This document shows, in pieces, positions 57,123-64,000 of a stretch of DNA of 64,000 bases. The notes beneath the pieces were generated by a model. It worked only from the letters and a program-made list of their open reading frames with translations, ran no database searches and was not told where the DNA came from. The translations under genes and the position numbers were made by a program. The first letter of the stretch is position 1; the number at the start of each line of letters is the position of its first letter. Source of the DNA: Chthonomonadia bacterium. GTDB taxonomy: Bacteria > Armatimonadota > HRBIN16. The stretch spans positions 62,001-126,000 of the forward strand of contig JABUFA010000004.1 of the NCBI GenBank assembly GCA_013314755.1, written 5' to 3'.

Positions 57123-60100
57123 TTAGCGCCTGCCCTCCGCGCCAACGACAAGCAATTTCGTTTCCAGGCTCTGCATGGTGATGGTTCCTCTGCGCGGCGT
57201 TCCTTCATCGGGCGCGCGGTAGGAGAGGGGAGAGCCATTCGCACGCAGGCTGAGGCACACCGCATCGTGCCGATAGTTGCACAGGTTGATAACCGTCCTG
57301 CCGTCCAGTTCCGCAGTGCGCCAGGCGACGCCCCATATCGGATTGCCCTCAGCATCTACTACCTGCACGCGCGGCTTCACACCCCACGCCGGCAGGGCTG
57401 TTCGCAGCACCGGCCACAGGTCGCGGGCGGAGCTTTTGCCGTAGGTGAACGGGATCCGTGCGCCGGGAGCGACACGCACCTCGCGCGTCTGTCCGTACTC
57501 GTTGTGCGAAAGCAGGTCACCGTCGCCGACGAAGACAATGCGCCCGCGGTATCTGAGCAGGGTTTCCAGCGCACGGTCGCTCAGGTGACGCTGGTTTGCC
57601 ACCAGCAGGACGAGCGCGGATGGCAGGATGCCCTCTTCCAGTTGCCTCTCCGAGATGAAGCCCACTTTGACGCCGGTGAAGCTCAGCGCCTCGTACAGCT
57701 TGCCCTGACAGTCGGAATGCGCTCCGCCGTCCCACACCTTGCCCGTGACGCTATCTATCAGCATCACATCGGCAGGAGCGTTCTGCAGGGCGGTGACCTC
57801 GCGCGCGTATCGGTTCAACAGCAGGTTCACACGTCCAACCGCCTCGGCGCAGGCGGGACGGTGCATGATACTGCCGGCGAAGTCGCTGCGCGGGTCGTAG
57901 GTGCGTTCCCATACCCATATCGTGGTGGCGGACTGCCCGTGAATCGCCGCCTGCCACAGCACGGTATGCACATGCTGAGCGGGCACGGGGCGCGTCTCGC
58001 GGTCAGGTATCAGGTGGTTTTCGCTGTTGAACACAGGCACGTTCCTCACCGAACGCTGAAGGTCATGCGACATGGCGTTCAATAGCCATCCCTGCGCATA
58101 GTCGCCCTCGCCGTGGTTGTACCAGCAGATGCTGTCGTTGCCGTTGATGTCGCTGAACCGGGAGAAGAGATAGGCGTCCGCGCCATACACCACGTCGCCT
58201 TCGTTCACCAGGGTCCAGCTCATGGCCTTGGCGTGGATGGGCAGGTTCGGAGCGACCTCGCGGATGGCGTCTGCCAGCATCCCGTGCCATCCGGCGAAGA
58301 ACTCCTGATTGAAGCGGATATAGTCGTACCAGCTGGGCAGGTGGCTCTGGGCGTTGCCGTCAAACGGGTTGGGCAGGGGAACCTCTTCAAAGCGGGCGTA
58401 TGACGTGCCCCATCGGCGGTTCAGCGTGGCGATGTCTCCGTGTCTCTCCTTCAGCCAGCGATGCCATTCCTGCGTAGCGTATTCGCACGGCTCCTCGAAA
58501 CTCACCGGTTCGTTGCTCAGGCAGATACTGTGCAGGGCGGGATAGCGACTGATAGCGGGGATAAGGGTCTGGATGTACCGCCTGAGCAGTGCCTTGCTCT
58601 CCGGCGCGTGCAGGCAGTACTGCAAGAAGCCGTTGCGTCGCTTGCGCAGGTGGGGATATTTGTCCAGCATCCACGCGGGGAAATAGTGCGGGCTGATGAG
58701 CAGGTTCACCGCCACGTTCGCCCGTTCGGCGCGTTCCAGCACCGACTGCAGTTCGCGGATGGGTTCTTCGTTCACTTCCGTTTCCGACGGAAAGATGGCG
58801 CTGGGTCCGACCTCAATCTGGATGATGTTGATGCCGTACGCCGGGAACTTTTCGATATCGGCGCGCACCTGCCCGAAGTGTCCGTAGCCTGTGAAGAAGA
58901 GTGGTCGCCCCGTCTCATCTGTCAGGGTGCCGTTCGCCACCACAGGGCGTTTGCCGCGGCACTGCCATAGCGTGACCTCTCTGGATGGCTGGCGAATCTC
59001 CTGCCGAAGGTGCGCTTCCACCTCCTGCAGTTCCTGCAGCTGCATCAGCGCGCGGCGCAGTTCGGGGTAGGTAACGCTTCCGTCAGGCGCGGTTACCTTG
59101 TGGTCCAAATCCTCCCGCACGTATCGCACGAAGTTCTGCAGGACGGTGAGGCTGATACGCGCCCACTGGGTGGGTTTGCCGGCTCTCTGCAGGTCGGCAA
59201 CAGCCTTCTCATATGCGGGCAGTCGCGCCTCTATCGCTTTCAGCAGACGCAGTGCGCCGGTACGGGAGTAAAAGCGCACAGAGGTCTCGGCAGATAGGGA
59301 CTCCATGTTCGCTTTCGCCTCCAGAATCAGCTGGCGGGGTTGTGCATCCACCTCCACTGCTTCGCCGCGCACGGCAACCCGGTGGAAACCTGCGCCGAGC
59401 CGGACGCTTCGGGTGGACTGCCCTGCCCCTTTCATGGTAGCACGCAGTTGAACCGCTGTCTCACGCGGCAGGGCAAGCACGAAGGAGGCTTCAAACGCGC
59501 CGTCGCCCTGTATCTCCAGCGCGGGCTGGACAGGCTCCATACCGGGCGCGTCTGGTATCGGGTCATCGTCGCTGTGTGGTGTTGCCGTTTCGCCCTCTTC
59601 CAGTTTAATATCGTCAATCCAGATGCCGGCGGTTGGGCTTTCGGTAATCAGGCGCAGATGGAAGGGCACGTCGCCCTCGCCGGGGGTGAACGTCATGCTC
59701 ACCCGTCGCCAGCGGTCGGGCGATTTGGGCAGGCGCATTCGAAACTGCCAGCCGCCTCCGCCGCCCAGCCAGGCGATGCCCGGGTCGGGGCTGTACACGT
59801 ACGCGCTCAACGTGTAGCGTTTGCCTGCCTGCAGGGGGATCGGGGACAGGTACTCCGCCATACCGTACACGTGCGCCCCGAAGGGTGTGGAGTTGGTGAT
59901 GAAGATGCTGCGCCTTCCGCTGCGGGCACGGTCGGTAACGATGCGCAGGGTAGCGTCGGTGTTGCGCGGTGACCAGCTCCAGCCTGCGGGTATCCCCTCT
60001 GGCGTGACCTGTTCAAAGCTGCTGTTGGCGACCAGATTGGGTTTGGGAGCGAGCGGCTCGGTGCGAATGTCGCTCAGACGCAGTTGTTGAGACGAGGACA

Positions 60101-60149
60101 GAGAACAGAGCCACATCAAGATGATGACCGAAAGCCATATCGCGCGCAT
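57123..60149 (-). CDS. large secreted GH42-like glycoside hydrolase
   Basis: 1008 residues with a signal peptide (MRAIWLSVIILMWLCSLSSS). Order: CenC-type carbohydrate-binding domain (about 35-190), a beta domain and a helical linker (about 205-390), then a TIM barrel (about 410-740). Asn546-Glu547 in CLSNEPVS and Glu710 in VPVFNSENHLI are the GH-A acid/base and nucleophile. A Rossmann-like segment (LVLLVANQRHLSDRALETLL, about 850-900) and a beta end follow, as in GH42 trimer domains. It acts outside the cell or in the periplasm, unlike the cytoplasmic GH42 at 22181. A hairpin separates it from the lipoprotein gene upstream. Confidence 0.83.
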   Translation of the reverse strand: MRAIWLSVIILMWLCSLSSSQQLRLSDIRTEPLAPKPNLVANSSFEQVTPEGIPAGWSWSPRNTDATLRIVTDRARSGRRSIFITNSTPFGAHVYGMAEYLSPIPLQAGKRYTLSAYVYSPDPGIAWLGGGGGWQFRMRLPKSPDRWRRVSMTFTPGEGDVPFHLRLITESPTAGIWIDDIKLEEGETATPHSDDDPIPDAPGMEPVQPALEIQGDGAFEASFVLALPRETAVQLRATMKGAGQSTRSVRLGAGFHRVAVRGEAVEVDAQPRQLILEAKANMESLSAETSVRFYSRTGALRLLKAIEARLPAYEKAVADLQRAGKPTQWARISLTVLQNFVRYVREDLDHKVTAPDGSVTYPELRRALMQLQELQEVEAHLRQEIRQPSREVTLWQCRGKRPVVANGTLTDETGRPLFFTGYGHFGQVRADIEKFPAYGINIIQIEVGPSAIFPSETEVNEEPIRELQSVLERAERANVAVNLLISPHYFPAWMLDKYPHLRKRRNGFLQYCLHAPESKALLRRYIQTLIPAISRYPALHSICLSNEPVSFEEPCEYATQEWHRWLKERHGDIATLNRRWGTSYARFEEVPLPNPFDGNAQSHLPSWYDYIRFNQEFFAGWHGMLADAIREVAPNLPIHAKAMSWTLVNEGDVVYGADAYLFSRFSDINGNDSICWYNHGEGDYAQGWLLNAMSHDLQRSVRNVPVFNSENHLIPDRETRPVPAQHVHTVLWQAAIHGQSATTIWVWERTYDPRSDFAGSIMHRPACAEAVGRVNLLLNRYAREVTALQNAPADVMLIDSVTGKVWDGGAHSDCQGKLYEALSFTGVKVGFISERQLEEGILPSALVLLVANQRHLSDRALETLLRYRGRIVFVGDGDLLSHNEYGQTREVRVAPGARIPFTYGKSSARDLWPVLRTALPAWGVKPRVQVVDAEGNPIWGVAWRTAELDGRTVINLCNYRHDAVCLSLRANGSPLSYRAPDEGTPRRGTITMQSLETKLLVVGAEGRR

Positions 60150-60242
60150 GGTGAGATCCTCTTCCGGGACAGGTTTTGGGGAATCTCTTCTGCAAAGTCA
60201 GCAACAGTCCTGCCCTAACCTGCTTTTGGACATCCGGTGCGC

Positions 60243-60268
60243 AGGGGCAACCCGTGCGGGTTGCCCCT
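60243..60268. terminator. GC-rich hairpin between the lipoprotein and GH42-like genes
   Basis: A perfect palindrome with 12-base arms (AGGGGCAACCCG and its complement) around TG; the effective loop is 4-6 nt. It sits 12 nt after the lipoprotein stop (minus strand). No T tract. Confidence 0.5.
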
Positions 60269-60279
60269 GAAGGTTCCGG

Positions 60280-60666
60280 TTAGAACGGCGGACCCGGGGG
60301 TGGCACGCGGATTTCGGAGGAGGTTGCCTCGTTGCCGTTTCGGTCCACCGCTTTCACCTGCAGGCGAACGGTGTCGGCGGGCAGTGTCGCCTGATACTGC
60401 TCCGGCGTGCCCGGCACCGCCTGCATGGCGACCTGCGTGGGCGTGGGGTCTGTGCCCACAGCCAGCACCATCACCGCCTGCACGCCGCTGCCCACGTCGA
60501 ACACCTGCACCTGTACCAACACGCGACTGGTGCCGGCTTCGCGGGTCACCGAAGGCGTGCCAACCACCGGCGGGGTGGGGTCAAAGAGTGCTTCCTCGCC
60601 ACCGCCGCCGCACCCAGCCAGCGTCAACACCGCCAGTAATCCCAGAGCGACCATTGTTCTTTTCAT
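60280..60666 (-). CDS. small lipoprotein of unknown function
   Basis: 128 residues. MKRTMVALGLLAVLTLAGCGGGG is a type II signal with lipobox LAGC, so the protein is lipid-anchored. The rest looks like a single Ig/fibronectin-like beta sandwich (SRVLVQVQVFDVGSGVQAVM, VRLQVKAVDRNGNEATSSEI) with a Pro-rich end. It starts 14 nt after the giant secreted protein gene, so the two are likely co-transcribed. Confidence 0.8.
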   Translation of the reverse strand: MKRTMVALGLLAVLTLAGCGGGGEEALFDPTPPVVGTPSVTREAGTSRVLVQVQVFDVGSGVQAVMVLAVGTDPTPTQVAMQAVPGTPEQYQATLPADTVRLQVKAVDRNGNEATSSEIRVPPPGPPF

Positions 60667-60680
60667 CGTGCCACCTCCCT

Positions 60681-63600
60681 TTATCGTGTCAGGGTGATGG
60701 GTAGCGTGTGGCGAACCGTCTGCCCATCCGCGCTGACCGCCTTAATCTCCAGCAGATAACTGCCAGCAGGCAGGGCAACGCCGTTCGCATCACGCCCATC
60801 CCACGTGATTTGCTGAATGCCCGCCGAACGGGTGGAACCGTTCACCAGCCGACGAACCAGCCTGCCCGCAGAGTAGACGCTCGCCTCCACCTGCGCCGGG
60901 GCGTTCAGGTTGAACGAGACAGTGTATCGTCCACCTGCACTGCGTTCACCGCTCACCCGAACCTGCGTCAGCCGAAGCAGTCCGCTCTGAGAGACCATCT
61001 CAATGCGGAAGCGATACACGCCACCCTGTCGGCTCACCGCGAAGGTGTGCGAACTGCCTGTGCGCAGGAAGCGACGCTCGCCCGTCTGCAGGTCTACCAG
61101 CACGGGGTTCACCGTGCGCGGGGCGCGATGCACACCCTGCCACAGGAGCGTTGCGGTTTCCTCACTGTCTGCCGGCACGTGCACCTCCACTTCCCACGGC
61201 TGGGTAGCGCGTCCATCCGCACGCACGTCCACCGCGAGTGGCTGTCCCCCTCGCACCAGCATCACCTTTGGCGCGGGAGCGGACGCGGGCGGGTCTGGCG
61301 GCAGTCCGATGGCGATGTCCTGCGTGGAGTTGCTTGCGCCGAAGACCGCTTCGGCACTACCGGAGCCGTTTTGCACCACCAGGCGCACCGCCCATGCGTC
61401 CGTCGTACCCTCTGCCGCGCGAGTGATGCTCGGAATGACGCCATCGGAGGGTTGCAGGAGCAGTTCGCACTCTTCGTGGGCGAATACCCAGTAGCCGCGC
61501 CACGGCTCAATGGTGCTCAACGCACCGGGTATCACCAAGGGGTTGTACACCAGCACATAGCGTCCGGTGGCTGGGTTTGCGCCGTCCTGCAGCCATCCCC
61601 AGGCGTGGTCTTCTATCCAGCCTGCCTGTCGCGCCTCGCGCAGAGTCACCTCCTGTCCCAGCCGACGCACTTTGATGGCGTTCACGTCCCACGCGATGGG
61701 GTCGGCGGAGGTGCTGGCGATGAAGTTCCAACCGCGCTTGAGCGCAATCGGGAAGGAGATGGGCAGAGGGTTACCTGCAATCTGCAGGGACACCGGTTGC
61801 GTGGCGGAGTACCAGTATCCCACGCCGACCAGCAGGTTGCCGGGTGCGTCCACGTAGGACTGCCTGCTGGCATCCCAGACCTTCATCGGTGTGCCCCCTG
61901 CGCCGATGGCTTGCCTGCTGGTATCCGGCAACGCGAGGCTCACCGCAAAAGTGCCGATGCCCACCAGACTTGCGGGGACCTTCGCCGACACTTTGAACGA
62001 GCGGGTGCTTGCGAGGCTCCACTGCTGTCCGTCGCTGGCGTATGCCTCCAGCTGGTAGGTTCCTGCGCTCAGCGCGTTGCCCGAAGGCACGCGGAACACC
62101 GCCTCTTCGCCGCTGGCGTAGCTGGGCTTGCTCCAGCCGGTGGTGCTGACGGTCTGGTCATAAACGGCGACCTGCTGTCCGCCTCTGGAGATAACCAGTC
62201 TGTAGCGCAGACCGTCGGACAGGTCGGCGTCGGTAGAGCGCAGGCGGAACACCGGAGCAGCGGAGGTAACCGCTCCAGCGGCAGGGCTGATGATTTCCGG
62301 TGCTTCGGGAGCCTGGTCCACGGTGAAGGTGCGCTCCCAGCTGCCGTTGCCCCATTGTCTGCCGTCATAGGCAAATGCCTGCCACTGGTATGCGCCCGTT
62401 GCCAGCTGCGCGCTCTGTAGCACGGTGAATACCGCCTCTTCGCCGCTGGCGTAGCTGGGTTTGCTCCAGCCAGTGGCGTCCACGCTCTGGTCAAAGGTGG
62501 CGACCACCTGCCCTGCCCGCTTTACCACGATGCGGTACTGCAGGCTGTCGCCGTTGGCGTCGGTCGCTCGCAGGCGGAAGGTTGGCGTGTGCGGTACGAA
62601 GGTGTTGCCTGCCGGTTCCAGGAGCTCCGGCGCAGAGGGCGCAGAGTTGACGATAATCGTCCGACTCTCACTGCCGTCGCTCCACTGCTTGCCATCGTAC
62701 ACGAACGCCTGCCACTGGTAGGTGCCGGGCACCAGCGCACGGGCAGATGGCACGGTCAGCGTGGCGTCTTCGTTGCTGGTGTAGCCTGTTTTGTTCCAGC
62801 CGGTGGTGTCCACCGTCTGGTCGAAGGTCGCCACCACGGTGCCGCCGCGGGTGAAGACGATTTTGTATCGGAGCGTGTCGCTCGGGTCGGCGTCGGTGGC
62901 GCGCACCACCAGTGTGGGCGTGCCCAGCACGATGGTGTTTGCGGGCGGGCTGACAAGCACCGGCGCGTTCGGCATCTGGTTGACGATAAATCCGCGTCGG
63001 TTACTGCCCTCGCTCCAGCGGATGCCATCGTAGGCGAACGCCTGCCACTGAAGGGTTCCCGTCGGCAGGGCGCGTGAAGCAGGAACGGTTAGCACCGCCT
63101 CTTCGCCGCTGGCGTAGTCGGGTTTGCTCCAGCCGGTGGTGTCGGCGGTTTGGTCAAACACGGCTATCTGCGTGTCGCCCTGGTAGATAACCACCTTGTA
63201 TTTCATACGCGCTCCCGGTGAGGAGGTTGCCTTTATGCGGAAGGTAGGCGTGGGCGAAACCACCGCGCCAGCTGTCGGCTGGAGGAGCACCGGGATGGGC
63301 GAGATGAACTCGTAAACCGCCAGCAGGCTATAGTCGGCGTCCATCGTGAGGGTGATGGTGCGGTTCGTAGAGAAGTCCGCTCCGTTGCGCACCCACTTGA
63401 TGAACACGTTGTCGTTTGGCGCGGTTGGCGGGGCGGTCAGAGTAACCTGCGTGCCGCCATCGTAGACCCGGCTGAAGGGGGTGGAGCCGTCGCCCTGTCC
63501 GTTGATGTCGGCAGGGGTGACCGAGATGGCGACTCCGCTATCGGGCTCAGTGGAGCTGACCTGAAGGGTATGCGTGACCGCGCCGGTGACAATCATGGAG

Positions 63601-64000
63601 TACGCCTGCCTGCCCACCGGGCGCAGGATACCCTTATGGGTGACGGTGATGGTGTACACACCCGCCTGCGGATTGGGAACCACCACCTGCTCGACGTTAT
63701 CCAGCACGTTATCGCCCGTGGTTGCGGGGGCAGATGGGTTTGCCGGGTTGAGCACCCAGGGCATGTAGGTGGTGGAGCCGTTAGTCACGCGCAGGTCCAG
63801 GTCGTTCACCAGCATCCGGTCAGGTGGGTCCAGAGAGGCTGGTGGCGGAGTTCCGGGTGGGTCTGTCCAGACGATGGTCACCCTCAGCGGCTGGCTGCCG
63901 TCGGAGACCACGCGGATGGTGTGCGTTTCACCGTTGCGCAGGGTTCTCTCCTGAATGGTGTAGGGGTTTTTCACGCTCTGGGAGATGACCTCTGCAGCGG
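60681..64000 (-). CDS. C-terminal part of a giant secreted subtilase-like protein (partial)
   Basis: Open through the right edge; at least 1106 codons are here and the start lies outside. The first 130 visible residues (LRVTIVWTDPPG, MLVNDLDLRVTNG, DNVEQVVVPNPQAGVYTITV) match the jelly-roll domain that follows the catalytic domain in many S8 subtilisin-like proteases. Then come an FN3/PKD-like segment, four Ig-like repeats of about 110 residues (61983-63302), a beta domain with ALKRGWNFIAST, and a FlgD-like Ig module at the end (VNGSTRSAGIQQITWDGRDANG). The protease assignment rests on the visible domain only. Confidence 0.7.
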   Translation of the reverse strand, partial: AAEVISQSVKNPYTIQERTLRNGETHTIRVVSDGSQPLRVTIVWTDPPGTPPPASLDPPDRMLVNDLDLRVTNGSTTYMPWVLNPANPSAPATTGDNVLDNVEQVVVPNPQAGVYTITVTHKGILRPVGRQAYSMIVTGAVTHTLQVSSTEPDSGVAISVTPADINGQGDGSTPFSRVYDGGTQVTLTAPPTAPNDNVFIKWVRNGADFSTNRTITLTMDADYSLLAVYEFISPIPVLLQPTAGAVVSPTPTFRIKATSSPGARMKYKVVIYQGDTQIAVFDQTADTTGWSKPDYASGEEAVLTVPASRALPTGTLQWQAFAYDGIRWSEGSNRRGFIVNQMPNAPVLVSPPANTIVLGTPTLVVRATDADPSDTLRYKIVFTRGGTVVATFDQTVDTTGWNKTGYTSNEDATLTVPSARALVPGTYQWQAFVYDGKQWSDGSESRTIIVNSAPSAPELLEPAGNTFVPHTPTFRLRATDANGDSLQYRIVVKRAGQVVATFDQSVDATGWSKPSYASGEEAVFTVLQSAQLATGAYQWQAFAYDGRQWGNGSWERTFTVDQAPEAPEIISPAAGAVTSAAPVFRLRSTDADLSDGLRYRLVISRGGQQVAVYDQTVSTTGWSKPSYASGEEAVFRVPSGNALSAGTYQLEAYASDGQQWSLASTRSFKVSAKVPASLVGIGTFAVSLALPDTSRQAIGAGGTPMKVWDASRQSYVDAPGNLLVGVGYWYSATQPVSLQIAGNPLPISFPIALKRGWNFIASTSADPIAWDVNAIKVRRLGQEVTLREARQAGWIEDHAWGWLQDGANPATGRYVLVYNPLVIPGALSTIEPWRGYWVFAHEECELLLQPSDGVIPSITRAAEGTTDAWAVRLVVQNGSGSAEAVFGASNSTQDIAIGLPPDPPASAPAPKVMLVRGGQPLAVDVRADGRATQPWEVEVHVPADSEETATLLWQGVHRAPRTVNPVLVDLQTGERRFLRTGSSHTFAVSRQGGVYRFRIEMVSQSGLLRLTQVRVSGERSAGGRYTVSFNLNAPAQVEASVYSAGRLVRRLVNGSTRSAGIQQITWDGRDANGVALPAGSYLLEIKAVSADGQTVRHTLPITLTR
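61983..63302 (-). repeat. four tandem Ig-like coding repeats
   Basis: Each unit of about 110 residues has the same landmarks: PTFRLRATDAD, VATFDQTVDTTGWSKPSYAS, GEEAVFTVPS and TGTYQWQAFAYDGRQWS. The DNA is also similar between units, which favours recombination and unequal copy number between strains. Confidence 0.85.

Noticed and set aside
60708-62420. 570-codon plus-strand open frame opposite the giant secreted protein
   Set aside because: The opposite strand encodes clear Ig-like repeats. The antisense product is Arg/Gln/His-rich with no motif, and its length follows from codon bias.

Overview
The window reads as a chromosomal segment of a free-living diderm bacterium, most likely an Armatimonadota member. 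The evidence is a type II pseudopilin-like protein (37315-38115) with the N-terminal block [10 protein letters not shown] followed by [12 protein letters not shown] and an H-x9-DG motif, a style I associate with that phylum; large secreted glycoside hydrolases; and a full set of LPS and outer-membrane assembly genes. Assignment is by pattern recognition only; no search was possible. Coding is dense, genes overlap by 1-8 nt in many places, GTG and TTG starts are common, and base composition is GC-rich apart from a visibly more AT-rich patch near 30.2-30.6 kb.

Region 1 (1-14210, minus) is one outer-membrane cluster: lipA-tamB-ECF sigma-bamA-ompH-anchored OmpH-like lipoprotein-lpxD-lpxC-fabZ-lpxA-lpxB-MsbA-type ABC exporter (cut by the window edge). 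A TTTACA-18-TATAAT promoter lies just upstream of lipA. Region 2 (14.2-18.8 kb) holds a hairpin-repeat patch, a phytanoyl-CoA dioxygenase-like gene with a secreted partner, a VapBC-like toxin-antitoxin pair, and YdcF/DUF429 genes. Region 3 (18.8-27.1 kb) is a carbohydrate-use locus: an MFS carrier and a large DUF6785-like membrane protein diverge from a GH42 beta-galactosidase, an SDR, a MoxR ATPase and a rhomboid-TPR protein.

Region 4 (27.1-38.1 kb) is mixed: a dockerin-like secreted protein, rpmB, an hsp20 gene with an HspR-type (HAIR) operator, a secreted transglutaminase-like protein paired with a copper-amine-oxidase-N-like stalk protein (plus a decayed duplicate tail), a hydrolase-FGE fusion, argD, radA and the pseudopilin. 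Region 5 (38.2-45.6 kb) is a surface-glycan locus: flippase, putative glycosyl hydrolase, O-antigen ligase/polymerase, GT4 and a zinc-ribbon-cupin fusion. HIT and mtaB follow.

Region 6 (47.4-52.7 kb, minus) is a compact assimilatory sulfate-reduction operon: sat, a SemiSWEET-like membrane protein, [4Fe-4S] APS reductase, siroheme sulfite reductase, precorrin-2 dehydrogenase and SUMT. Its promoter is followed by a 23-bp near-palindromic operator. Together these genes take sulfate to sulfide and make the siroheme the reductase needs. Region 7 (52.8-64 kb) is carbohydrate-related again: a GH50-like enzyme with two alcohol dehydrogenases, a large secreted GH42-like enzyme, a lipoprotein, and the C-terminal part of a very large secreted subtilase-like protein with four Ig-like repeats. 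I saw no rRNA, tRNA, CRISPR array, transposase or prophage gene.
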